Origin: Bacteroidia bacterium
GTDB lineage: Bacteria > Bacteroidota > Bacteroidia > Flavobacteriales_D > Sanyastnellaceae
DNA: 64,000 bases
Assembly (NCBI GenBank): GCA_030427925.1
Contig: JAUICJ010000013.1
Span: 1-64,000 of the forward strand
Direction of reading: 5' to 3'
A program made the translations under genes and the position numbers. The first letter of the stretch is position 1, and every line of letters begins with the position of its first letter. This document shows, one piece after another, positions 26,891 to 35,192 of this stretch. The notes below the pieces were generated by a model. It was given only the letters and a program-made list of their open reading frames with translations, ran no database searches and was not told where the DNA came from.

Positions 26891-29359
26891 TTATCTCAGT
26901 TGGGCACCAGTTTCTTGTTCGATGGCGAGCCGAATGCGCTCCACCGTCTTGTCGATTTGCTTGTCGGTCAGCGTTTTATTCGGGTCCTGAAGCCGCAGGG
27001 ACAGCGCGTAGCTCAGCTTGCCTGCGGGCAATTTATCGCCTTGGTACACGTCGAACAAATTCACTTCACGCAGGATCTTGCGCTCGGTGTTCCGTGCGAT
27101 GCGCTCCAGCTCGCTGAAGGCCACGTGTTCATCGAGGATGAAGGCCAAATCCCGACGCACCGCCGGGAACTTCGGCAACTCCTCCGCCTTGATCCGCCGT
27201 CCCCCCATCCACTGCATCACCGGCTCCAACCGCACCTCCGCGGCATAAACGGGCGCGTCCACGTCCGTGACCTTCAGCGCCTCCGGGTGAACCGCTCCCG
27301 CCCGCGCCACCACCTCGTCTCCCAACTTCCACGTCACGCCGCCCACCAGCAGCCCCTCCGTTCCACGTTCCATCGTCAGCGCCTCGTGAACCCCCAGCGC
27401 GCCAAAAACCGCCTCAACCTCCCCTCGAAGCGCGAAGAAATCCGCATCCTCCTTCCCGTTGTTCCACCGCTCGGGCGCCTTCCGCCCCACCATCCAAAGC
27501 GCCAACCACTCGGTCTCCTCGAACCCGCCGTCGCGTCGCGCATACGTCCGCCCCAACTCGAACAACCGCATGTCCTTCCGCTGCACGTTCCGGTTCCGCG
27601 CCACGTTCTCCAAGCCCTGAACGAGCAGCGACCCCCGCATCACGCCCAGGTCTTGGCTCAAGGGGTTCAGGATTTCGATGGCGGTGGAGGGGTCGAGCGC
27701 AGCTTCTCCCGTGGCGGCGTGCAGGGTCTCCGCGTAGGCCTTGCGGGTCAGCGAATTGTTCATGACCTCGTGGAATCCCCGGCTCACGAGCGTGTGCGCG
27801 ATGCGCGTGCGCGGTGATTCGCGGTCTACGCCGCGACGGATTTGGGCCGTGCTCGCCATGCGCTTCGGCAGCGGCACGTGGTCGAATCCGTGGATGCGCA
27901 GCACTTCCTCGACGACGTCTGCGGGCCGGGTTACGTCGGTCCGATACGCCGGAACCCGCAGGTGCAGGGCGGTTTCGGTTTCCTGTTCAATGGCCAGGTC
28001 GAGCGAAGCACAAATCCCGCGCACCCGATCCCGTTCAATCGCCACGCCGATGAGCCGATCCAACGCCTCCCATTCCAACGTCACTTCCGCTCCCTTCGGC
28101 AGCCCTTCCGATTCCGCGGCGAGGTAGCCTCCGACCACGTGACCGCCGGACCACGTGCAAATCAAATCCGCCGCGCGTTCCAACGCAGTCACCGTCGCCT
28201 CGGGGTCCACGCCGCGCTCAAACCGGAACGAAGCGTCGGTGGACAACCCGTGGCGCTTCGCGGTTTTCCGCACCGTTACGGGTTCGAACCAAGCGGACTC
28301 CAAGAAAATGCGGGTGGTCGCTTCCGAAACGCCGCTTTCCGCCCCACCGAAGACGCCGGCCAAGCACCGCGGGCCTTCCGCATCGGCGATGACGAGGTCC
28401 GCGGGGTCGAGGGTGCGTTCGATGCCGTCGAGGGTCGTCAGGGTTTCGCCAGGCTGGGCGCGGCGGACGTGGACGGCGCTTCCGCGCATTTGGTCCAAAT
28501 CGAAGGCGTGCAACGGCGTGCCCAGCTCGTGCAGCACGTAATTCGTGGCGTCCACGACGTTGTTGATGGCGCCCACGCCGATGGCCTCAAGGCGCTGGCG
28601 AACGGCCTTCGGGGACGGCCCCACTTCGACGCCCTCGATGACGAGTCCGAGGTAGCGCGGAGCTCCGTCCGGGGCTTCAACCTGCAGCGCAACCGCGGGG
28701 TGCGTGTCGACGCGTTGAAGCGTGGGCGCGGCCGGGTGCGTGAGCTGCAAGCCTTCGGCTGAGATGCCGTCGACGGTACCGTGTTCAAGCCCCGCTCGGA
28801 GGTCCCGTGCCACACCCCAGTGGCTCATGCCGTCCGTCCGGTTCGGGGTCAGCCCGATGCCGATGACGTGGTCGCTCCCCACGCCGTAAACGTCCGCCGC
28901 GGGCGTTCCAGACTTCCACGTGTCGGGCAGTTCGATGATGCCATCGTGGGACGTGCCCACGCCGATTTCGTCTTCTGCACAAATCATCCCCATGGAGACC
29001 TCCCCGCGGATTTTGCCCTTCTTGATTGTAAACGGTTCGCCTTCGGTCGGGTGCAGGGTGGCACCGACGGTGGCGACCACGACGGTCAGGCCCGCGCGGG
29101 CATTCGCTGCGCCGCAGACGATGCTCAGGGGCTCCGCCTCGCCGACGTCGACGGAGCAGACTTGCAAGCGGTCGGCGTCGGGGTGGGGGGCTGCGGACAG
29201 GATTTGGCCCACCACCAAACCGCGCAAGCCTCCGGGCACATCTTCGACCTCGTCAACGCCTTCTACTTCCAAGCCCGTTGCGGTCAGCACAGCGGCCACC
29301 TCCTCAACCGGGACTTCGACGTTGATCAACTCCTTGAGCCAGCGAAATGAAATGTTCAT
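26891..29359 (-). CDS. pheT: Phenylalanine-tRNA ligase beta subunit
   Basis: 822-residue beta subunit of the (alpha-beta)2 PheRS, which charges tRNA-Phe. In order: an N-terminal OB/EMAP tRNA-binding domain (about 40-150, with GLVVGQILSAAPHPDADRL and VCSVDVGEAEPLSIVCGAAN), the B3/B4 editing domain (about 205-390), the B5 domain, a catalytic-like core (about 480-690), and a C-terminal anticodon-binding ferredoxin fold (about 725-822, beginning LPKFPAVRRDLAFIL). Its partner pheS is on the other strand 2 kb away, so the two subunits are not co-transcribed here. Confidence 0.97.
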   Translation of the reverse strand: MNISFRWLKELINVEVPVEEVAAVLTATGLEVEGVDEVEDVPGGLRGLVVGQILSAAPHPDADRLQVCSVDVGEAEPLSIVCGAANARAGLTVVVATVGATLHPTEGEPFTIKKGKIRGEVSMGMICAEDEIGVGTSHDGIIELPDTWKSGTPAADVYGVGSDHVIGIGLTPNRTDGMSHWGVARDLRAGLEHGTVDGISAEGLQLTHPAAPTLQRVDTHPAVALQVEAPDGAPRYLGLVIEGVEVGPSPKAVRQRLEAIGVGAINNVVDATNYVLHELGTPLHAFDLDQMRGSAVHVRRAQPGETLTTLDGIERTLDPADLVIADAEGPRCLAGVFGGAESGVSEATTRIFLESAWFEPVTVRKTAKRHGLSTDASFRFERGVDPEATVTALERAADLICTWSGGHVVGGYLAAESEGLPKGAEVTLEWEALDRLIGVAIERDRVRGICASLDLAIEQETETALHLRVPAYRTDVTRPADVVEEVLRIHGFDHVPLPKRMASTAQIRRGVDRESPRTRIAHTLVSRGFHEVMNNSLTRKAYAETLHAATGEAALDPSTAIEILNPLSQDLGVMRGSLLVQGLENVARNRNVQRKDMRLFELGRTYARRDGGFEETEWLALWMVGRKAPERWNNGKEDADFFALRGEVEAVFGALGVHEALTMERGTEGLLVGGVTWKLGDEVVARAGAVHPEALKVTDVDAPVYAAEVRLEPVMQWMGGRRIKAEELPKFPAVRRDLAFILDEHVAFSELERIARNTERKILREVNLFDVYQGDKLPAGKLSYALSLRLQDPNKTLTDKQIDKTVERIRLAIEQETGAQLR

Positions 29360-29379
29360 GGTTCCTCAAATGTGGTGTG

Positions 29380-29387
29380 CAAAGGTA
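29380..29387 (-). promoter_or_regulatory. -7 box for pheT operon
   Basis: TACCTTTG on the minus strand matches TAnnTTTG, 20 nt before the pheT ATG. It would drive pheT, the acyltransferase and the VOC gene. Confidence 0.45.
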
Positions 29388-29448
29388 GCAGGACGGCCGG
29401 GATTCGCGGTGGACAAACAGCCGCTTCGCAGCGGGACGAAATTTTCGG

Positions 29449-29477
29449 TTGAGTTCAAAGAAATTGGATTAACTTCG
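29449..29477 (+). promoter_or_regulatory. Promoter for tRNA-Pro
   Basis: A TTG at 29449-29451 is separated by 18 nt from TAACTTCG (29470-29477), a one-mismatch -7 box. The tRNA begins 39 nt further on. This is the clearest paired -33/-7 arrangement in the window. Confidence 0.5.
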
Positions 29478-29516
29478 CCGTCCCAAATCGGCAAGCGCAA
29501 GCTTCCGATGGAACAA

Positions 29517-29589
29517 CGGGATGTAGCTCAGTTGGTAGAGTACGCGTCTGGGGGACGTGTGGTCGCTGGTTCAAGTCCAGTCATCCCGA
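29517..29589 (+). tRNA. tRNA-Pro (anticodon GGG)
   Basis: Full cloverleaf by eye: acceptor CGGGATG pairs perfectly with CATCCCG, D-arm GCTC...GAGT, anticodon stem CGCGT/ACGTG with loop CTGGGGG giving anticodon GGG (reads CCC and CCT), T-arm GCTGG/CCAGT with loop TTCAAGT, and discriminator A. CCA is not encoded. A hairpin terminator follows at once. Confidence 0.93.
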
Positions 29590-29594
29590 CATCA

Positions 29595-29625
29595 GGAAAA
29601 CCCGGAGCCTGCGCTTCGGGTTTTC
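29595..29625 (+). terminator. Terminator after tRNA-Pro
   Basis: Stem GAAAACCCG / CGGGTTTTC with a 12-nt loop, the 3' arm itself ending in TTTTC and followed by TTG. It separates the tRNA from the gene starting at 29644. Confidence 0.7.
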
Positions 29626-29643
29626 TTGTCAAACGACCAGCAC

Positions 29644-29991
29644 ATGGATTATGCTTTTGAACGGGATTGGCAGACGCTGCTGCGGCTGATGGAGGAGCGA
29701 TTCGGCGAACAGCCGGACATCACGTCCATGATTTTTGCGGTGGGCTTGCAGGAATGCGGCCAAGGCTACGGCCGATTCAAGAAGGACGCGAAGGTGGACA
29801 TCATGCACGTCGGAGTTTGCACGTTGCTGATTCCGTTCGGCATTTACGAGGAGTTGGGAACGGACGACGACGGGTGGCCGCATTTTCGACAGCTCGCGCC
29901 CATTGCGGCCTCGACCAAGGAGGAGCAGGAGTTGATGATGCGGCGAGCGCTGGTCGACTACTTCCAAGCGTGGATTGACGGAGCGAAGTGA
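29644..29991 (+). CDS. Conserved uncharacterised Bacteroidetes protein (115 aa)
   Basis: 115-residue soluble, probably all-helical protein. Salient stretches are LMEERFGEQPDITSMIFAVG, LQECGQGYGRF, KDAKVDIMHVGVC and DDDGWPHFRQL. I recall similar short proteins in many Bacteroidetes, always without assigned function. It has no signal peptide, no membrane segment and no catalytic motif that I recognise. The ATG at 29644 begins the plausible protein; an upstream open stretch crosses the tRNA and its terminator and is not coding. The protein would be cytoplasmic. The gene stands alone between the tRNA terminator and another hairpin. Confidence 0.75.
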   Translation: MDYAFERDWQTLLRLMEERFGEQPDITSMIFAVGLQECGQGYGRFKKDAKVDIMHVGVCTLLIPFGIYEELGTDDDGWPHFRQLAPIAASTKEEQELMMRRALVDYFQAWIDGAK

Positions 29992-29999
29992 AAACAAAA

Positions 30000-30024
30000 C
30001 GGGCGGACCTTCATGGCCCGCCCG
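30000..30024 (-). terminator. Terminator for the 30051-30428 lipoprotein gene
   Basis: GC-rich stem CGGGCGGACC / GGCCCGCCCG (one mismatch, loop TTCAT). Read on the minus strand it is followed by GTTTTGTTTT, a T-rich tail. It lies 26 nt after the lipoprotein stop and close to the stop of the convergent gene. Confidence 0.7.
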
Positions 30025-30050
30025 TTGTGCAATGCTGCGGTGTGCACCGC

Positions 30051-30428
30051 TCATTCAATGAAGACCGTGGCTTCGCTCAGGGTCTGTTCTTCGATTTTGA
30101 TCAGGCCGGTGCCATAGAGGGCGGCCTTGCTGGCCTCGATGTCGAGGACGGCAAACCCCGCTTGACCCGCCACGTAATAGTCCGAAAAGTTGAACGTCAC
30201 CATGCCCGCGGCGTTCGAAACCGCGGTGGTGTCAAACCGGGGCTCGCCCACGAAATCTTGGTCCACGGAACCAAAGGCATACAGGCGAACGGTGGCCCCT
30301 TGAACGGGTGCTCCGAGCTCATTCAGCACGATGACGTTCGCAATCGTTTCCTCCACTTCGTAGCAACCGGTCAAGCCGATCGTGCCGATGAGGGCAACAA
30401 GAAGGGCGTAGAGGTGGTTCTTTCGCAT
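30051..30428 (-). CDS. Small lipoprotein, carboxypeptidase-regulatory/Ig-like
   Basis: 125 residues with a lipoprotein signal peptide: MRKNHLYALLVALIGTIGLT, then GC with the lipobox LTGC and lipidated Cys22. The mature part is a single beta-sandwich-like domain (VIVLNELGAPVQGATVRLYA... TTAVSNAAGMVTFNFSDYYVAG), resembling the CarboxypepD_reg or Big-type modules common in Bacteroidetes lipoproteins. It is likely anchored in the outer or inner membrane facing the periplasm. No function is assigned. It diverges from the cyclophilin gene with a 48-nt gap, and its own hairpin terminator is downstream. Confidence 0.8.
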   Translation of the reverse strand: MRKNHLYALLVALIGTIGLTGCYEVEETIANVIVLNELGAPVQGATVRLYAFGSVDQDFVGEPRFDTTAVSNAAGMVTFNFSDYYVAGQAGFAVLDIEASKAALYGTGLIKIEEQTLSEATVFIE

Positions 30429-30476
30429 ATCCGATTCTAAATTTGCAGACTGACTAGGGTCCAAATATCCGATAAA

Positions 30477-31208
30477 ATGACGAATATGAAACGTTCCTTG
30501 AACCTCTTTGGTTGCGTGGCGCTCGCGGTGGTGTTGATGTCGGCTTCGAATTGCTCGCGGCCGGAGGTGCCCGGAGGGGTGATCGTGGAGCGAGGCGGTC
30601 CGCGTTTGGCCCAAATCTCCACCCGTTTCGGCGACATGATCGTCCAATTGTCGGACAGCACCCCACAGCACCGCGATAACTTCGTGAAACTCGCGGAAGA
30701 GGGCTTCTACGACAGCCTGCTGTTTCACCGCGTCATCCGGGGCTTCATGGTGCAAGGAGGCGACCCGACCAGCCGCAATGCAGCACCGGGCGCTCGCCTC
30801 GGATCCGGCGGCCCCGGCTACACCATTCCCGCGGAATTCAACGCCGATCACCTGCACTATAAAGGCGCCCTCTCGGCGGCACGTCAAGGCGATCAGGTGA
30901 ACCCCCAACGCGCTTCCAGCGGCAGCCAATTTTACATCGTCCAGGGAAAGCGCGCGCCGAAATCGCAACTGCTCAACTTCGAGGCGACCATCAACCGCAA
31001 GAATCCCGGGCTGAATTTCCGGTACAGCGACGAGGCCGTCCAACGCTACGATTCGCTCGGCGGCACGCCGTTCCTCGACATGGACTACACCGTGTTCGGC
31101 TACGTCATCCAAGGGCTGGACATCATCGATTCCATTGCTGCCGTGCCGACGGCTCCAGGGGACCGGCCAGTTGACGACGTCATCATGACGGTGAAGATGC
31201 TGAACTGA
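30477..31208 (+). CDS. Exported cyclophilin-type peptidyl-prolyl isomerase
   Basis: 243-residue protein with an N-terminal export signal and a cyclophilin domain (about 45-243). The domain shows FHRVIRGFMVQGGDP (active-site Arg and Phe/Met), SGSQFYIVQGK and LDMDYTVFGYVIQGLDII. An insertion between the two active-site strands (about residues 150-195) is seen in Bacteroidetes PpiA-like lipoproteins. The signal peptide ends ...MSASNC, so it may be lipidated at Cys, but Asn before the Cys is atypical for a lipobox. A second in-frame ATG lies at 30486. The last base of its stop is shared with the pheS start, so pheS depends on this gene's transcript. Confidence 0.9.
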   Translation: MTNMKRSLNLFGCVALAVVLMSASNCSRPEVPGGVIVERGGPRLAQISTRFGDMIVQLSDSTPQHRDNFVKLAEEGFYDSLLFHRVIRGFMVQGGDPTSRNAAPGARLGSGGPGYTIPAEFNADHLHYKGALSAARQGDQVNPQRASSGSQFYIVQGKRAPKSQLLNFEATINRKNPGLNFRYSDEAVQRYDSLGGTPFLDMDYTVFGYVIQGLDIIDSIAAVPTAPGDRPVDDVIMTVKMLN

Positions 31209-32224
31209 TGATTGAATTGCTGAATACCCTGCGCGCCGAAGTGGATGGCGTGGCCTTCGACGGTCCCGAGTCGGTGGAAACCTTCCGTGTGGCTTGGCTT
31301 GGTCGCAAGGGGCGAATGAAGGACTTGCTCGCCCAGTTCAAGGACGTGCCCGGTCCCGAGAAACGCGAAGTCGGTCAAGCGCTGAATGCGTTGAAGTCGT
31401 TGGTCGAGGAGAAGGTGGCCGCCGCTTCGGCGTCGGCTTCGTCGGTGGAAGTCCCCGCTTGGGGCGATTCCACGCGACCGGCGGGTGGCGTGTCCGTGGG
31501 GACGCACCACCCGTTGGCTGTGGTGCGCCGCGAGATCGTGGAGATTTTTGAACGGTTGGGATTTGCAGTGTCCGAGGGGCCTGAAATTGAAGACGATTGG
31601 CACGTGTTCAGCGGATTGAATTTCCCGCCCGAGCACCCGGCTCGCGACATGCAGGATACGTTTTTTGTGGGACGCGAGCCCGATTGGCTGCTGCGCACGC
31701 ACACCTCTTCGGTCCAAGTCCGCGAGATGGAAGCCCACGAGCCCCCGATGCGCCTCATCATGCCGGGCCGCGTCTTCCGCAACGAGGCGATTTCTGCCCG
31801 GGCGCACTGCATGTTCCACCAAATCGAAGGCCTTTACATCGACGAGGGCGTGTCCTTCGCCGACCTCAAGCAAACGCTCTTGCAATTTGCCCAAGCCTTC
31901 TTCGGCCCCGACACGAAAATCCGCTTGCGCCCCTCGTATTTCCCCTTCACCGAGCCCTCTGCGGAAGTGGACGTTTACTGGGGCTTGAAGACGGAGGTGG
32001 ACAAGCGCATCACGAAGGGCACGGGGTGGCTCGAAATCCTCGGATGCGGCATGGTGGATCCCGCGGTGTTGGAGGCCTCGGGCATCGACTCGACGAAGTT
32101 CAGCGGGTTCGCATTTGGCATGGGCATCGAGCGCATCACCATGTTGCGTTACCAAATCGGAGACCTCCGGGCCTTTTTCGAGAACGACTTGCGCTTCCTG
32201 GAACAGTTCGCGGGCGAGGCCTGA
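31208..32224 (+). CDS. pheS: Phenylalanine-tRNA ligase alpha subunit
   Basis: 338-residue catalytic subunit of PheRS. An N-terminal coiled-coil (1-85) contacts tRNA; the class II core has motif 1 (HPLAVVRREIVEIFERLGF), motif 2 with RVFRNEAISARAHCMFHQIEG, and motif 3 with GFAFGMGIERITML. The coiled-coil is somewhat short and Ala/Ser-rich (AAASASASS). The ATG overlaps the stop of the cyclophilin gene by one base (TGATG). Its partner pheT is at 26891-29359 on the other strand. The gene ends one base before the stop of the convergent TPR gene. Confidence 0.97.
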   Translation: MIELLNTLRAEVDGVAFDGPESVETFRVAWLGRKGRMKDLLAQFKDVPGPEKREVGQALNALKSLVEEKVAAASASASSVEVPAWGDSTRPAGGVSVGTHHPLAVVRREIVEIFERLGFAVSEGPEIEDDWHVFSGLNFPPEHPARDMQDTFFVGREPDWLLRTHTSSVQVREMEAHEPPMRLIMPGRVFRNEAISARAHCMFHQIEGLYIDEGVSFADLKQTLLQFAQAFFGPDTKIRLRPSYFPFTEPSAEVDVYWGLKTEVDKRITKGTGWLEILGCGMVDPAVLEASGIDSTKFSGFAFGMGIERITMLRYQIGDLRAFFENDLRFLEQFAGEA

Positions 32225-34084
32225 TCAGTTGCCGAGCGGCAGGGTGATGGTCAGGCGTTCGCGCGTGCTGTTCAGCCGTTCGACCACCACGCGCGCGGCG
32301 AGTTTTTGGAGCTGGTCATACAGCCCTTGCCACCGCGAAGTGCCCGATTCTTTGCCTGCGAACAAGCTGCTCATTTCCCGAGAAGTGCGCGTGTGGTCGG
32401 ACGTCACGCTGAATTTCCATTCGAGTTCGTGCTGGACGACCTCGACGTTGATGGGCGTTTTTCCTTCGCCCCAGTCTTTGAATTGGCGGAGGAGCGTGCG
32501 CAAGGTTTCCCGCACTTCGTCGTTTACGGCGAGGTTGATGTTGGTCGGAACGTCCCATGTGATGGGATAGGCCAACTCCGCATCGAGCTGCTTCAAGAAC
32601 GAGGCGATGTGCTGGTATTCGGGGTGGGATTCGTCCGTTAGGCCGGGGTGAAATGCCCAGTGGGCGCCGCCGTCGATTTCGGAATCGCTCAACCGGGTGT
32701 GGGGTTTGTCTTGAACCGGCAAACGACCGACCGGGATGAGTGAGCGCAGGCGGATGATGCGGCTTCGTTCAGTGCGCAGGCTTCGGCGCATTTCGCGGTT
32801 GTGCAGGGCCAGGGTCAGCAAGCCCAGCGCGAGCAACGCCACGACCCAAGGCCACGCTCCGGTTTGCTGTGCGGCGTGCGAATCCGCCCCGAGTTGAAGG
32901 GCTTGATCAAAGGGATCCGGCTCGTTCAACGTCCCGATGGTAAACCGCTTGATCGGCCGGTTGTTCTGGTTCGCATACGAACTCGCGATGGCCAAATTCA
33001 CGCTGTCGAGCGCCCGATACGATTGGATGGCTTGCTCCGTGTCGTTCCGTCCAGCCTGGTACGCGGCTTGTTGCCTCAACACCTCCGCCAGCAGCCACTT
33101 GTTGCCGGATAATTCCGCTCCCTCCTTGGCGTCGTGGAAGTGGAGTATGGCGATGCTTTGCGATCCCGTGCGTTGGGCACAACGGGCCACTTCGAGGGAG
33201 GCCAAGGCGTATTCTTCGCGGTGATCACGGGGAATGATGGCGCGCAGGCTCCGGGCCCATTCGAGGGCATCCAACACCAAGGAGGACTCGCTCTTCAGGA
33301 TCTTCAAGACGTCTTCCCGGTGCTTGATGCGCTGCTCCAACGGCAGGGGCGCCAGCGCCACGAGCAATTCGTTCTGAATGGAGTCGGGAAAGGCGTGGTT
33401 CTTCTTGATGAAGCTTTGCGCGCTCATGGTTTGGAGCCAGGCCAAATTCTGGTCCGTCGCCCCCTCCAGCTGGATCGTTTCAAAAATCGCTTCGATGGCT
33501 TCGTTCGTCGCGAACCAGTCGCCTTGGATGAAGGCGATGCGCGCGAGCAACGCCCGCAGCTCAGGGTGTTCGGGGTGCAGCTGCAGCTCCGCGCGCACCA
33601 ACCGTTCCGCCGTTTCTTCTTGCCCCAGGTGGATCTGAATTTCGACGAGTGCCTTGACCAGTTCGAGCCGCGTGTCGTTGTCGCACGCGTTCAGGTGCAC
33701 TTCGGCTTGCTCCGCCGCCACACGGGCGTCCGCCAAGTTAAGGGTACGGGCGTGAGCTTGGGCGATGCCGCGGTAAGCGAGCGCGAGTTGGCAAGGCGCG
33801 TACGTGCGCTTCTCCACCTTGCGAAACATGGCCAAGGCAGCGGCCGGTTTTTCGGCCAAAAACAGCAAGGAGTCCCCCAAGGTTTGCATGCGCTCTGCCT
33901 CGACGCTCCACACGTCAGTGATGGCTTGTTGGGCTGCGCTTTCGTGGGGGGCAACGCCGTTTTCTCCCAAGACATGAATGCCTTCCTGGGCGCGGTTTGG
34001 GCTGAAAACCAAACCACAAAGCGTGAACCACAAAGCGAAGCGTTTCCCGCCTGAGCGGAAACCGATTCGAGGACCTAGTTGCAT
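32225..34084 (-). CDS. TPR protein with one transmembrane segment and a degenerate histidine-kinase-like C-terminus
   Basis: 619 residues. An N-terminal hydrophobic segment (FALWFTLCGLVF) may be a signal or anchor. Residues 60-390 are helical repeats of TPR type (ALAMFRKVEKRTYAPCQLALAY and ALLARIAFIQGDWFATNEAI). A transmembrane helix is at about 408-427 (WPWVVALLALGLLTLAL), followed by a basic stretch. Residues 480-619 have the strand/helix order of a HATPase_c domain (INLAVNDEVRETLRTLLRQF where an N-box would be, and the final RLTITLPL), but no phospho-acceptor His box and no G1/G2 glycine motifs are seen. It looks like a pseudo-kinase derived from the TPR-kinase family. No response regulator is adjacent. 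Confidence 0.7.
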   Translation of the reverse strand: MQLGPRIGFRSGGKRFALWFTLCGLVFSPNRAQEGIHVLGENGVAPHESAAQQAITDVWSVEAERMQTLGDSLLFLAEKPAAALAMFRKVEKRTYAPCQLALAYRGIAQAHARTLNLADARVAAEQAEVHLNACDNDTRLELVKALVEIQIHLGQEETAERLVRAELQLHPEHPELRALLARIAFIQGDWFATNEAIEAIFETIQLEGATDQNLAWLQTMSAQSFIKKNHAFPDSIQNELLVALAPLPLEQRIKHREDVLKILKSESSLVLDALEWARSLRAIIPRDHREEYALASLEVARCAQRTGSQSIAILHFHDAKEGAELSGNKWLLAEVLRQQAAYQAGRNDTEQAIQSYRALDSVNLAIASSYANQNNRPIKRFTIGTLNEPDPFDQALQLGADSHAAQQTGAWPWVVALLALGLLTLALHNREMRRSLRTERSRIIRLRSLIPVGRLPVQDKPHTRLSDSEIDGGAHWAFHPGLTDESHPEYQHIASFLKQLDAELAYPITWDVPTNINLAVNDEVRETLRTLLRQFKDWGEGKTPINVEVVQHELEWKFSVTSDHTRTSREMSSLFAGKESGTSRWQGLYDQLQKLAARVVVERLNSTRERLTITLPLGN

Positions 34085-34111
34085 GGTGTCCGAAACCTAG
34101 CACACAAAACC

Positions 34112-34126
34112 GACGCTTCGCGCGTC
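34112..34126 (-). terminator. Weak hairpin after the M28 peptidase gene
   Basis: GACGC / GCGTC stem with loop GCGAA on the minus strand, followed by GGTTTTGTG. The stem is short and the T tract weak. It sits between the M28 stop (34167) and the start of the TPR gene (34084). Confidence 0.35.
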
Positions 34127-34166
34127 AGGTCGGGTGGGTTTTCGGCTTGAGGACGTTGAAAACTGT

Positions 34167-35192
34167 TCAGTCGTTCCAGACCACGTCCATGACGACTTCG
34201 CCCACCGCCCGGAGCGTCTCCTTCGAAATGATGTCGAGGTTGTCCGAGTGGGTGTGGTGGTGTGGCCCGTAGCCCATGGGGAGCACGCGCATGCGGTAAT
34301 GCACGATGTTCACGCTGGGAATGCCGGCGAATTGGCTGACGAAGAGGTTGTCGTCGATGGTTTGGGGCGTGACTTCGGTGGTGAACAACTCCGCATGCCC
34401 CAGCCGTTCCGCCGTCTTCCAAATGTGCTTCACCTTCGCCGGAGCGAACGCCATCGAAGTCCCTTCCATGTTGAACCGAGCGTCCTTGGCGCCGACCATG
34501 TCCAACAGGATGCCGTACTTCGCTTGGTAGCCAAAAACATGGGGCTCGTTCGCCCAAAATTGGCTGCCCAAGCACCACGTCAACGAACTGTTCGACGAGG
34601 GCGGTGCCCATTCGGGCGCGCCGTAATCCTCCGCGTCGAAAAAGATGATGTCGATGCCGACATCCGGAGCCTGCTTCCCAATGTTCCGTGCGATTTCGAG
34701 CAGGACCCCAACCCCCGACGCCCCGTCATCCGCGCCGTCGATGGGCTCTCGTTGCCGCAACGTGTCTTTGTCCGCAAAGGGCCGCGTATCCCAGTGGGCG
34801 AACAACAGCACCCGGTCCGCCCGCTCGGGGGCAAAGGTTCCGATGATGTTCCGGATGCCCAAAACCGTCCCGTCAAACGCCCGGGCCCGCCCTTCTTGCA
34901 CCGTCACTTGCGCTCCATGGCGCTCCAATTCACGTTCGAGCCAGTCCCCACAAGCCGCGTGCTCGGGCGTGTTCGGAACCCTCGGCCCGAACCCCACTTG
35001 CGCGGCGACGTAGGCATAGGCGGAATCCGCGTTGAACGGCGGAACTTCAACGCTCGCTCGCTCCGCGCCCTCCCCGCCATCGGGTCGCTCAAAGCGCTGT
35101 TCGAATTTCGGGGCCCCTGCCGGTTCGGGATCGCATCCCGAAAGCAAGAGCAACGCCCCGACCAGTCCCGCAATCCCTGCTGCGAGGCGCAT
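34167..35192 (-). CDS. M28-family lipoprotein peptidase / glutaminyl cyclotransferase-like
   Basis: 341-residue zinc hydrolase of the M28 family, lipid-anchored. The signal MRLAAGIAGLVGALLLLSGC has a perfect lipobox LSGC. Metal ligands are visible in order: His and Asp of FAHWDTRP, Asp of GADDGASG, Asp/Glu of FFDAEDYG, and His in HHHTHSDN. The fold and WCLGSQFWA stretch resemble bacterial glutaminyl-peptide cyclotransferases as well as aminopeptidases, and the two cannot be separated by eye. The start 35192 is chosen over ATG 35210 because it forms TAATG with the cysS stop and gives a clean lipoprotein signal. It is co-transcribed with cysS. Confidence 0.88.
   Translation of the reverse strand: MRLAAGIAGLVGALLLLSGCDPEPAGAPKFEQRFERPDGGEGAERASVEVPPFNADSAYAYVAAQVGFGPRVPNTPEHAACGDWLERELERHGAQVTVQEGRARAFDGTVLGIRNIIGTFAPERADRVLLFAHWDTRPFADKDTLRQREPIDGADDGASGVGVLLEIARNIGKQAPDVGIDIIFFDAEDYGAPEWAPPSSNSSLTWCLGSQFWANEPHVFGYQAKYGILLDMVGAKDARFNMEGTSMAFAPAKVKHIWKTAERLGHAELFTTEVTPQTIDDNLFVSQFAGIPSVNIVHYRMRVLPMGYGPHHHTHSDNLDIISKETLRAVGEVVMDVVWND

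Noticed and set aside
26888-32224. pheS and pheT on opposite strands as a possible rearrangement
   Set aside because: Separate pheS and pheT loci are ordinary in Bacteroidetes and both subunits look intact.
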